A stretch of DNA of 6,331 nt, taken from NCBI GenBank assembly GCA_030043215.1, contig JASHYG010000348.1, forward strand, positions 1 through 6,331, in the 5' to 3' direction. Every line of letters starts with the position of its first letter. Position 1 is the first letter of the stretch. Positions 1 to 5,434 of this stretch are shown in pieces. Both the position numbers and the translations under genes were made by a program. Below the pieces are notes generated by a model that saw only the letters and a program-made list of their open reading frames with translations, had not been told where the DNA came from and searched no databases. Origin of the DNA: Gammaproteobacteria bacterium. Lineage in GTDB: Bacteria > Pseudomonadota > Gammaproteobacteria > Steroidobacterales > Steroidobacteraceae.

Positions 1-507
1 GGCGAGCTGGGGCGAGACGTAGCGGCGAAAGGTCCGGCGGATCTCCTCGCGCCGAGTGACCTCGGCCCTGAGAGCCGCATCGGCCGCATTGCGGCGCGCG
101 GAGCTCTGGCGGGCGAGCGCCGCCAGGCGGGTGAGCAGCACCTCCCGCGGGGCCTGGCGCGTGACGAAGTCGTCGGCGCCGGCGGAGAAGGCATCCAGGC
201 GCAGCTTCGAGCTGCGGCTCACCACGATCACGGGCAGGAGCATGGTCGCCGGGTGCTCCTTCAGTGCCCGGCACAGCTCGAGGGCTTGCACGTCCGGGCT
301 GTCGGCGTCCACGAAGATGAGGTCCGGAACGTACTCGTCGAGGCAGGCGATCACCTCGGCGGCCGAGCCGAAAGGCTGCAGCTCAAAGCGCGTCTCCGAG
401 CCGCCTTCCGCCACGAGCGGGAGCACCGCGGCGCATTCTCCCGCCACCAGCACGCGCAGCTGCGCATCGTGCCGGACCAAGTGGCTATTCTCGATTCCGT
501 TCTTCAT
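1..507 (-). CDS. Response-regulator-like protein, degenerate receiver domain plus probable class III nucleotide cyclase (partial, 3' end off window)
   Basis: Reading leftward from the ATG at 507-505, the frame stays open for 169 codons to the window edge, so only the N-terminus is seen. Residues about 17-135 have a CheY-like receiver pattern: a first strand LRVLVAG, then PDLIFVDADSPD with D67 at the phospho-acceptor position, then LPVIVVSRSSK with S97 at the conserved Thr/Ser site, then GADDFVTR. Two hallmark elements are altered: the acidic pair after strand 1 reads AGE, and the Lys-Pro of the last strand reads R117-Q118. A charged, probably coiled helix (about 136-160) leads into FRRYVSPQLA at 160-169. 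This resembles the segment that precedes class III adenylate/guanylate cyclase domains; the catalytic part is off-window. The start overlaps the marR 3' end by 23 nt, with AGGAG four bases upstream, suggesting translational coupling. The receiver fold is fairly certain. The cyclase output is inferred from a short motif; another output domain is possible. Confidence 0.8.
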   Translation of the reverse strand, partial: MKNGIENSHLVRHDAQLRVLVAGECAAVLPLVAEGGSETRFELQPFGSAAEVIACLDEYVPDLIFVDADSPDVQALELCRALKEHPATMLLPVIVVSRSSKLRLDAFSAGADDFVTRQAPREVLLTRLAALARQSSARRNAADAALRAEVTRREEIRRTFRRYVSPQLA

Positions 508-1144
508 TCGACTCCTGTGCCGGCCGACGGCCTGCGGTGTGTGCATGCCACGGCACGGCCGTGGTCACCTCGTCCGTGAGCAATCCCGGACGCGAGCCGG
601 CCGCCTCCAGGCGGCCGATGAGCAGATCGACGAGGCGGCCCAGGAGCTCCACCTCGAGCGCGGACATCGATGATTGCAGAAAGCCCGACATGCGGTCCAT
701 GTCCGGGACGAACGACCGGCAGACCGCCCACCCCTTCGGCGTGAGCTGCAAGATCTTGCGCCGGCGATTGTCGGGGTCGCGCCGGTCCGTGATGCGGCCC
801 TGGCGGCGCAGCGTCGCGGCCGATCGGCTGACGTTCATGGGATGCATGCCCGTCGCCTCGCACAGCTCGTGCGCGGCCGCCTCCGGCATGGAAGCGAGCG
901 TCACGAGCACGCGCGCATCGTTGATGGTGAGATGGTAGCGCTCGGCGAAGCGCGAGAAGAACGGCCGGTTGATGAGATTCGTGAGCTTCATCAGCCGGTA
1001 CCAGACGCACTGCTGCGAGAGCGCCGGCTCCCCGGCCGATGGGGCCGCGCGCGGCCGGCCGCCGGAAGCCGCCGCCTGCGGCATTGCCACGGCATCGCGA
1101 CCGTATGCGGCTCTCGCCATGTCCAACGTTGCAGCTTTGCGCAT
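485..1144 (-). CDS. MarR-family winged helix-turn-helix transcriptional regulator
   Basis: The protein is 219 aa from the ATG at 1144. MarR proteins are dimeric ligand-responsive repressors or activators, often of aromatic or fatty-acid catabolism genes. After a basic/Ala-rich N-terminal stretch (about 1-40), a helix with VWYRLMKLTNLINRPFF (about 47-63) matches the first dimerisation helix. LTINDARVLVTLA (72-84) is the usual entry to the DNA-binding domain. HPMNVSRSAATLRRQG (101-116) is the recognition helix, and DRRDPDNRRRKILQLTPKG (120-138) is the wing with the typical DxRxxR pattern. The C-terminal helix follows, then a polar tail of about 35 residues that overlaps the next gene. The frame is open up to an ATG at 1219, but that start lies inside the divergent SDR gene. 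The ATG at 1144 sits about 19 nt downstream of the start expected from a perfect TATAAT box, so it was chosen; ATGs at 1120 and 1084 remain possible. Family certain, ligand unknown. Confidence 0.92.
   Translation of the reverse strand: MRKAATLDMARAAYGRDAVAMPQAAASGGRPRAAPSAGEPALSQQCVWYRLMKLTNLINRPFFSRFAERYHLTINDARVLVTLASMPEAAAHELCEATGMHPMNVSRSAATLRRQGRITDRRDPDNRRRKILQLTPKGWAVCRSFVPDMDRMSGFLQSSMSALEVELLGRLVDLLIGRLEAAGSRPGLLTDEVTTAVPWHAHTAGRRPAQESNEERNRE
512..516 (-). promoter_or_regulatory. Ribosome binding site for the response-regulator-like gene
   Basis: The minus strand reads AGGAG, then four bases, then the ATG at 507. The spacing is short, but this is the only good Shine-Dalgarno match nearby and it fixes the start. 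It lies inside the marR coding sequence, as expected for a translationally coupled downstream gene. Confidence 0.6.
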
Positions 1145-1145
1145 C

Positions 1146-1174
1146 TTGTCAGAGCTTCTGCAGTCCGCGATTAT
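1146..1174 (+). promoter_or_regulatory. Predicted sigma-70 promoter of the SDR gene
   Basis: TTGTCA at 1146-1151 (5 of 6 to the -35 consensus) is followed by 17 bp and GATTAT at 1169-1174 (4 of 6 to the -10 consensus). The start point would fall near 1181, giving a leader of about 20 nt to the ATG at 1202. It overlaps the divergent marR promoter almost completely, so one bound regulator could control both directions. Confidence 0.45.
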
Positions 1175-1183
1175 ACGTCGCGG
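1165..1183. promoter_or_regulatory. 19-bp inverted repeat, candidate MarR operator
   Basis: CCGCGA-N7-TCGCGG has perfect 6-bp arms. Flanking positions 1163/1185 and 1161/1187 are also complementary. It covers the -10 boxes of both divergent promoters and the predicted SDR start point. MarR proteins typically bind 15-20 bp inverted repeats between their own gene and a divergent target, so size and position fit. The half-site CCGCGATTAT recurs at 4062-4071. Binding is inferred. Confidence 0.5.
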
Positions 1184-1198
1184 GCCGACCGGCGCGAA
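1170..1198 (-). promoter_or_regulatory. Predicted sigma-70 promoter of marR
   Basis: The minus strand carries a perfect TATAAT at 1175-1170. The hexamer 17 bp upstream, TTCGCG at 1198-1193, is a weak -35 (3 of 6). Transcription would start near 1163, about 19 nt before the chosen marR ATG. A consensus -10 box stands out in sequence this GC-rich, and the weak -35 is common at regulated promoters. Prediction only. Confidence 0.55.
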
Positions 1199-1201
1199 CC
1201 T

Positions 1202-1957
1202 ATGCAACCCAGGTTTCACGACAAAGTTGCCGTCGTCATCGGCGGCAACAGCGGTATCGGCCTCGCCTCGGCGCGGGCATTCGCGCTGGAGGGGGCGCGC
1301 GTGGTCATCACGGGCCGCGATAGGGCCACGCTTACCCGCGCGGCACAGTCCATCGGCGGCGATGTGCTCCCGGTCCGGTGCGACATGTCCGATCTGCGCC
1401 AGATTGATGCACTGGCGGGGGAGATCCGCGAGCGGCTCGGCCGCATCGATGTCCTCTTCGTCAATGCAGGCACCGGCGCGTTCATCCCCATCGAGGCCGT
1501 CACGGAGTCGGACTGGGACCGCCTGATGGCCGTGAATCTAAAGGGGGTGTTCTTCACCGTCCAGAAGTCGCTGCCGCTCATGCCGAAGGGTGGCGCCATC
1601 GTGCTCAACTCCTCGATCGGCTGGAAGAAGGGCATCCCGACGGGCTCCGTCTATGCAGCGAGCAAGGCCGGCGTCCGCGCCCTGGGGCGCAACTTCGCGG
1701 CCGAGCTGGTGGGACGGGGCATCCGTGTCAATGTCGTCAGCCCGGGCCCCATCGATACGCCGATCATCGGGCGCACGGCGGGACTCGCGCCCGAGATGAT
1801 TCCCGCGCTCCGCAAGCAGATGCTCGAGAACACGCCGATGCGGCGGATGGGCGAGCCGGCGGAGGTCGCCCGCGCCGCGCTGTTCCTCGCCTCGGACGAG
1901 GCTTCCTTCATCACCGGGGTCGACCTGCTCGTCGACGGCGGCGCAGCAAGCTTTTGA
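1202..1957 (+). CDS. Classical short-chain dehydrogenase/reductase (SDR)
   Basis: This 251-aa protein has the usual length of classical SDRs, which interconvert alcohols and ketones using NAD(P)(H) in the cytoplasm. The nucleotide-binding loop is GGNSGIG (14-20), a common variant of TGxxxGxG. R39 directly after strand 2 (ITGRD) suggests NADP(H) preference. D61 matches the conserved Asp after strand 3, and VNAG is at 87-90. The catalytic tetrad is complete: N112, S138, Y151 and K155 (YAASK). SPGPIDTP and the C-terminal FITGVDLLVDGG are standard. The same frame is open far upstream through marR antisense sequence, but homology begins at MQPRF. No clear Shine-Dalgarno sequence is present. It is divergent from marR across a 57-bp gap and is the likeliest MarR target. 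Its context among CoA ligases and a thiolase suggests a hydroxyacyl-CoA or cyclic alcohol/ketone step; the substrate is not determined. Confidence 0.93.
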   Translation: MQPRFHDKVAVVIGGNSGIGLASARAFALEGARVVITGRDRATLTRAAQSIGGDVLPVRCDMSDLRQIDALAGEIRERLGRIDVLFVNAGTGAFIPIEAVTESDWDRLMAVNLKGVFFTVQKSLPLMPKGGAIVLNSSIGWKKGIPTGSVYAASKAGVRALGRNFAAELVGRGIRVNVVSPGPIDTPIIGRTAGLAPEMIPALRKQMLENTPMRRMGEPAEVARAALFLASDEASFITGVDLLVDGGAASF

Positions 1958-1967
1958 GCGCTGCCGG

Positions 1968-3548
1968 TCAGGAGAACATCCCGCGCAGGATGCGCTTCTG
2001 CACCTTGTCGCTCGCGTTGCGCGGCAACGCATCCAGGAACTCGAGGCGTCGGGGGCGCTTGTAGGATGCGAGCCGCTCCCTGCAATGCTCCTCGATCTGC
2101 GCCGCGGTCGCGGTCTTGCCCGGCCACAGGGCGATCGCGGCACAGACGGTCTCGCCGTAGAGCGGGTGCGGCACGCCGAATACCGCAACCTCCCGCACGG
2201 CCGGATGCGCGGCGACGGCATTCTCGACTTCCTTCGGATAGATGTTCTCGCCGCCGCTGATGATCACGTCCTTGCGCCGGTCGACGAGGGTGAAGAAGCC
2301 CTCGGGCTCCACCCGGGCGAGATCGCCGGTGTAGATCCACCCGTCGCGAATGGTCTCGCGGGTGGCCTCCTCGTTCCGCCAGTAGCCGATCATGCCCATC
2401 GTGCGCTGATTGACGATCACCTCGCCGATGCCGCCGACGGGAACCGGGCGGCCCCGATCGTCCACGATGCGGCTCTCGGTGAGCAGCGCCTGGCGCCCCG
2501 TAGTTTGGGACCACTCGGCGTGGTCCTCGGAGCGCAGGACGCTCACCATGCCGGCCTCCGTCGAGCCGTAGAGCTGGTTGAAGCGCGCCTGCGGAAACAT
2601 CTCCCGCGCCTTGGCGAGCGTCGGAGGCGTGATGGGCATCGAGCCGTAGAAGATCTTGTCGAGGCTCGAGAGATCGTACTGCCCCATTCGAGGGTGGAAT
2701 GCGAGCATCGCGAGCGTCGTCGGGACGAGGATGGCGAGGGTGATCCCGTACCGCTCGATGAGCGCAAAGATCGTCTCGGGGTCGAACGAGCCGCGGTGGA
2801 TGATGCCGGTCGATCCCATGAACAGGCTCTGGTGCAGCGCCATGTTGAGCCCGGCGGCGTGGAACAGGGGCACGGCCATCAGATACACGTCGTCGTGGCG
2901 CATGCGCGTCTCGATGGCGGTGGCGAGGTACATCTTGAAGTACGTCGCATGCGACACCAGTACGCCCTTGGGAAAACCGGTCGTCCCGCTCGTGTACATG
3001 ATGACGCAGGGGGATTGAGGATCCACCTCCCGGTCCAGGGGCGACTCCGCGTGCCCCTGTGCGAGCCCGTCCGCGCTCGCGACATCATCGCCCGGCGCAT
3101 CGGACCGGCCGCGCTCCGTTGCGCTCCTCGCACTTGGATTCAAGCCCGGACCCTCGGGATCCAGCCGGATGAGCCGCGGCGCCGGCGCGCCTCGGGCGAT
3201 CGCCTCGCGCACGGCGGGCTCGAAACTCTGCTCCAGGAACAGCGCCTGGGGCTCCGCATCGGTGAGCACGTGGCGGATCTCCTCGGCGCCGAAGCGGAAA
3301 TTCATCGGCACGAGAATGGCGCCGCACTTGGCGACGGCCTGCGTCACCACGGCGTAATCGAGCCGGTTGTACGCGAGGAGCGCGACGCGGTCCCCGGTTC
3401 CGATGCCGGCGGCCGCGAGGGCGTGGGCGAGCTGGTTGGAGCGCCGGTTGAGCTCGGCATACGTGAGCTCGACGCCATTCATGATCAGCGCCGGCTTGCG
3501 AGGGTAGCGGATGGCGTTGAGCCGGGAGAGATCACCGATGACGAGCAT
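1968..3548 (-). CDS. Acyl-CoA synthetase (AMP-forming, ANL superfamily)
   Basis: This 526-aa protein is full length for fatty-acid/aryl-CoA ligases, which activate a carboxylate with ATP and transfer it to CoA. Core motifs run in order: A3 P-loop YTSGTTGFPKG (185-195), VPLFHAAG (226-233), A5 YGSTEA (327-332), A7 YTGDL (406-410), A8 hinge DRRKDVIISGGENIYPKEVE (423-442) and A10 PRNASDKVQKRIL (509-521), where K515 is the expected catalytic lysine. The usual Gly before that lysine is Asp here. Residues about 133-170 form a hydrophilic, low-complexity linker before the P-loop, longer than usual. The start is an ATG with no strong Shine-Dalgarno sequence, but MLVIGDLSRLNAIRYPRKPAL is a normal N-terminus. 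It lies 63 bp downstream of the thioesterase on the same strand, so probably one operon, and converges on the SDR with 10 bp between stops. Substrate chain or ring type cannot be assigned. Confidence 0.95.
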   Translation of the reverse strand: MLVIGDLSRLNAIRYPRKPALIMNGVELTYAELNRRSNQLAHALAAAGIGTGDRVALLAYNRLDYAVVTQAVAKCGAILVPMNFRFGAEEIRHVLTDAEPQALFLEQSFEPAVREAIARGAPAPRLIRLDPEGPGLNPSARSATERGRSDAPGDDVASADGLAQGHAESPLDREVDPQSPCVIMYTSGTTGFPKGVLVSHATYFKMYLATAIETRMRHDDVYLMAVPLFHAAGLNMALHQSLFMGSTGIIHRGSFDPETIFALIERYGITLAILVPTTLAMLAFHPRMGQYDLSSLDKIFYGSMPITPPTLAKAREMFPQARFNQLYGSTEAGMVSVLRSEDHAEWSQTTGRQALLTESRIVDDRGRPVPVGGIGEVIVNQRTMGMIGYWRNEEATRETIRDGWIYTGDLARVEPEGFFTLVDRRKDVIISGGENIYPKEVENAVAAHPAVREVAVFGVPHPLYGETVCAAIALWPGKTATAAQIEEHCRERLASYKRPRRLEFLDALPRNASDKVQKRILRGMFS

Positions 3549-3558
3549 GGGCGCGAAT

Positions 3559-3585
3559 CGAGCGAGTGGCGTGGCCGGACGCTCG
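3559..3585. repeat. Small inverted repeat between the thioesterase and synthetase genes
   Basis: CGAGCG at 3559-3564 pairs with CGCTCG at 3580-3585 around a 15-nt loop, which holds a smaller GGC-GTG-GCC hairpin. It has no T-run on either side, so it does not look like an intrinsic terminator. It may only add structure to the 63-nt spacer ahead of the synthetase start, and short GC-rich repeats like this arise by chance. Confidence 0.25.
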
Positions 3586-3611
3586 CACCACAGCGGCGGG
3601 GAGCGGGCTCA

Positions 3612-4058
3612 TCAGGCTTCCGCGAGCGGCATGACGGCGCTGGCCGTGGCGACGGTCCGGCCGTCCGCCGCCGCCGTGAGCATCGCATCCGCGAAGAGGA
3701 GGCTGCGGCCGGCACGGACGATGCGGCCGCGCGCCAGATACCGTCCCGGCGGCGCGGGACGCAGCAGGCTCACGTTGAGCGTGGCCGTGGAGAAGGGCCG
3801 CTCCGCGGCGGCGAGCGTCGCGTGCGCGGCGAACGCCATCGCAAAGTCGAGCAGCGTCGCGACGACGCCACCCTGCAGCACCTGCGCGCCTTGCACGAAC
3901 CGCGGCGGCGGTGAGAATGCGAGCACCGCCGCGCCCCCCTCCGTGTCCAGCTCGAGGAGCTCTCCGCCGAGCTCGTGGGCGAGGGGGTTGCTCGTGATGG
4001 CGGCCGGCTTGCGGCCGTCTTGCAGAAACTGCAGCACGAGGGCGCGGTCGGTATTCAC
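3612..4058 (-). CDS. Hotdog-fold acyl-CoA thioesterase, PaaI type
   Basis: This 148-aa protein has single-hotdog thioesterase length. Such enzymes hydrolyse acyl- or aryl-CoA to the free acid and CoA, usually as cytoplasmic tetramers. NPLAHELGGELLELD (25-39) is the family's first strand region. LQGGVVATLLDFAMAFAA (61-78) is the hot-dog helix with the QGG form of the HGG motif and the acidic residue D71. TATLNVSLLRPAPPGRYLARG (91-111) and the following strands complete the fold. The start is a GTG at 4058; no nearby in-frame ATG exists and the Shine-Dalgarno match is weak. The predicted -10 (AATAAT at 4072-4067) puts the transcript start almost on this GTG, so the message may be nearly leaderless. 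It is first in a probable operon with the acyl-CoA synthetase and divergent from the thiolase. It may release CoA from stalled intermediates; its substrate is unknown. Confidence 0.88.
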   Translation of the reverse strand: MNTDRALVLQFLQDGRKPAAITSNPLAHELGGELLELDTEGGAAVLAFSPPPRFVQGAQVLQGGVVATLLDFAMAFAAHATLAAAERPFSTATLNVSLLRPAPPGRYLARGRIVRAGRSLLFADAMLTAAADGRTVATASAVMPLAEA

Positions 4059-4088
4059 TTGCCGCGATTATTGGCCATCTGGTAGAAA
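4059..4088 (+). promoter_or_regulatory. Weak candidate promoter of the thiolase gene
   Basis: TTGCCG at 4059-4064 and TAGAAA at 4083-4088 (each 4 of 6) are separated by 18 bp. The start point would be near 4095, inside the 4091-4100 palindrome, leaving a leader of about 44 nt. It is the best match in the 80-bp gap, but a weak one. Confidence 0.3.
4062..4071. repeat. Second copy of the CCGCGATTAT half-site
   Basis: This 10-mer is identical to 1165-1174, the left half of the inverted repeat in the marR/SDR gap. In both places, read on the minus strand, it gives ATAATCGCGG, spanning most of a -10 box plus the next five bases. The right half (TCGCGG) is absent here. It could be a half-operator of the MarR protein or coincidental promoter similarity. 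Confidence 0.4.
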
Positions 4089-4095
4089 GAAACAA
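4067..4095 (-). promoter_or_regulatory. Predicted promoter of the thioesterase-synthetase operon
   Basis: On the minus strand AATAAT (4072-4067; 5 of 6) lies 17 bp from TTGTTT (4095-4090; 3 of 6). The -35 overlaps the palindrome at 4091-4100. The expected start point near 4060 is only about 2 nt before the GTG at 4058. Prediction only. Confidence 0.4.
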
Positions 4096-4100
4096 TTGTT
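4091..4100. promoter_or_regulatory. Perfect palindrome AACAATTGTT, candidate operator
   Basis: This AT-rich, perfectly symmetric 10-mer sits mid-way in the divergent thioesterase/thiolase gap. It overlaps the predicted minus-strand -35 and the predicted thiolase start point. ACAA/TTGT-type symmetric sites are known for several regulator families, including some MarR members. No second copy was seen in the window, so the cognate regulator may be encoded elsewhere. Confidence 0.45.
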
Positions 4101-4123
4101 ACGATCCCTCGTTCCGAGCGCTT

Positions 4124-4129
4124 GAGGAG
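4124..4129 (+). promoter_or_regulatory. Ribosome binding site of the thiolase gene
   Basis: GAGGAG lies 9 nt upstream of the GTG at 4139. It is the best Shine-Dalgarno sequence in the window and supports the GTG start over any later codon. Confidence 0.75.
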
Positions 4130-4138
4130 AGCCTGGCA

Positions 4139-5389
4139 GTGCGTGAAGTATTCGTCCTCGGCGTCTCGATGACGCCTTTCGGCCGCCACCTCGAGACATC
4201 CTGCGCGGAGCTCGGACGGCAGGCCGCACAGGCGGCGCTCGCCGATGCCGGGATCGGCGCCGGCGATCTCGACATCGCCTTTTACGCGAACACGGTGCAG
4301 GGCGCGATCGAGGGTCAGTACGGCATGAAGGGCCAGCACTCGCTGCTGCCGATCGGCGTGGACGGCACGCCGATCGTCAACGTCGAGAACGCCTGCACCG
4401 GAGGCAGCACCGCCTTCAATCTCGCGGTCGCGCAGGTCGCCGGAGGCTCTGCCGACATCGCGCTTGCCGTCGGCGCCGAGAAGCTCAATACGGAGGACAA
4501 GGCGCGCCGGCAGGCCTCGTTCTCCCAGCCCGGCGACCTCGCGCAGATCACCGAGTTCCTGCGCCGCTACTCGGATCTCGTCGCGGACGTGAAGCCGCCG
4601 CCGACCGCGGTCATCGACGAGTCGCTCAGAAGCCCCTTCATGGATGCCTATGCGCTCAACGCGAAGCTGCACATGAAGAAATATGGCACGACCTGGCGGC
4701 AGATCGCCGCGGTGAGCTCGAAGAACCACCAGCACTCGACGATGAATCCCCTGTCGCAGTACCAGAAAGCCATGACCACGGATGAGGTGCTCGCCGCCCG
4801 CATCATCGCCTGGCCGCTGACGCTCCCGATGTGCGCGCCGATCACCGACGGCGCCGCGGCGGCCATCGTCGGCTCGCGCGAGGCCTTGAAGCGCTTCGGC
4901 GAGCGCCGCGCCGTGCGCGTCCTCGCGTGCGTCATGCAGGGTAACCGCCGCCGGGCGATCGAGGACACCGCGGCCGGCGCACTCCACGCCGCGGCGCGGG
5001 CCGCATTCGCCCAGGCCGGCTTGACCCCGCAGGACATCTCCGTCGCGGAGGTGCACGACGCCACCGCGTACGGCGAGATCTCGCATCTCGAGATCACGGG
5101 TCTATGTGAGCCGGGTCAAGCTGGGCCGATGGCGGAGAGCGGTGCCACCGCCCTCGGCGGACGCATTCCGGTCAACGTCTCGGGCGGCCTCGAGTCCAAA
5201 GGCCACCCCGTCGCGGCGACCGGGCTCGGCCAGATCTTCGAGCTCGCGCAGCACCTGCGCGGCGAGGCAGGCCGCAGGAACGTCCCGGATGCGCGCTATG
5301 CGCTCGCATCGTGCGGAGGCGGCTTCTTCAACGTCGAGGAAGGCCTGTCGGTCGTGACTATCCTCGGCCGCGCGGGCGCGCGCAGCTGA
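4139..5389 (+). CDS. Thiolase, SCP-x/SCP2 type (acetyl-CoA acyltransferase-like)
   Basis: This 416-aa protein starts at a GTG with a good ribosome binding site. The pattern is that of SCP-x-like thiolases, which cleave 3-ketoacyl-CoA (or run related aldol-type cleavages) on branched or bulky substrates. VENACTGGSTAF (82-93) holds the nucleophile C86. EVHDATA (304-310) replaces the NEAF motif of classical thiolases, with H306 at the usual SCP-x position. GGLESKGHPVAATG (349-362) holds H356, and SCGGGF (391-396) holds C392, so all expected catalytic residues are present. No C-terminal SCP2 sterol-carrier domain is fused. Relatives in actinobacterial steroid side-chain breakdown work with a separate small DUF35/OB-fold subunit; no such gene lies beside this one within the window. 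It is divergent from the thioesterase and followed 45 bp later by an acyl-CoA synthetase, likely co-transcribed. Family strong; reaction direction and substrate inferred. Confidence 0.92.
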   Translation: MREVFVLGVSMTPFGRHLETSCAELGRQAAQAALADAGIGAGDLDIAFYANTVQGAIEGQYGMKGQHSLLPIGVDGTPIVNVENACTGGSTAFNLAVAQVAGGSADIALAVGAEKLNTEDKARRQASFSQPGDLAQITEFLRRYSDLVADVKPPPTAVIDESLRSPFMDAYALNAKLHMKKYGTTWRQIAAVSSKNHQHSTMNPLSQYQKAMTTDEVLAARIIAWPLTLPMCAPITDGAAAAIVGSREALKRFGERRAVRVLACVMQGNRRRAIEDTAAGALHAAARAAFAQAGLTPQDISVAEVHDATAYGEISHLEITGLCEPGQAGPMAESGATALGGRIPVNVSGGLESKGHPVAATGLGQIFELAQHLRGEAGRRNVPDARYALASCGGGFFNVEEGLSVVTILGRAGARS

Positions 5390-5395
5390 GCGGTA

Positions 5396-5416
5396 CGCCG
5401 GACGGGACGCCCGGCG
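5396..5416. repeat. GC-rich hairpin between thiolase and second synthetase
   Basis: CGCCGG (5396-5401) pairs with CCGGCG (5411-5416). After one A-C mismatch, two more pairs close a 3-nt loop. There is no T-run, so it is not a canonical intrinsic terminator. It fills much of the 45-nt spacer and lies 18 nt before the GTG at 5435, so it could affect translation of that gene or processing of the message. Confidence 0.35.
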
Positions 5417-5434
5417 AGCGCGAGACCACACCCC

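Noticed and set aside
56..673. Plus-strand open frames across the left end.
   Set aside because: They are antisense to the receiver-domain gene and the 3' end of marR, and show Ser/Arg-rich composition with no motif.
1151..1161. The small symmetric element CAGA-GCT-TCTG near the marR start.
   Set aside because: Its arms are only 4 bp with no extension, so it is not distinguishable from chance; the 1165-1183 repeat is the better operator candidate.
674..1201. An upstream in-frame extension of the SDR gene running through marR antisense sequence.
   Set aside because: SDR homology begins at the ATG at 1202, and a predicted promoter lies just upstream; the extension is antisense to the MarR domain.
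1145..1219. The longer marR start at 1219.
   Set aside because: It would lie inside the SDR coding start and upstream of the marR TATAAT box, adding 25 residues with no family similarity.
1241..1261. The GGNSGIG loop of the SDR, Gly in place of the usual Thr, as a sign of inactivity.
   Set aside because: This variant is common among active classical SDRs, and the full catalytic tetrad is present.
1958..1967. A bidirectional terminator between the convergent SDR and ligase genes.
   Set aside because: Only 10 bp separates the stop codons and no hairpin with a T-run is visible there.
2085..3914. A 609-codon open frame on the plus strand opposite the first CoA ligase and the thioesterase.
   Set aside because: Its translation is Arg/Gly/His-rich without recognisable motifs and lies antisense to two genes with full conserved motif sets; long antisense frames are common at this GC content.
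4055..5086. A 343-codon minus-strand open frame opposite the thiolase.
   Set aside because: It is a shadow of the thiolase, whose catalytic residues are all intact; the antisense product shows no family features.
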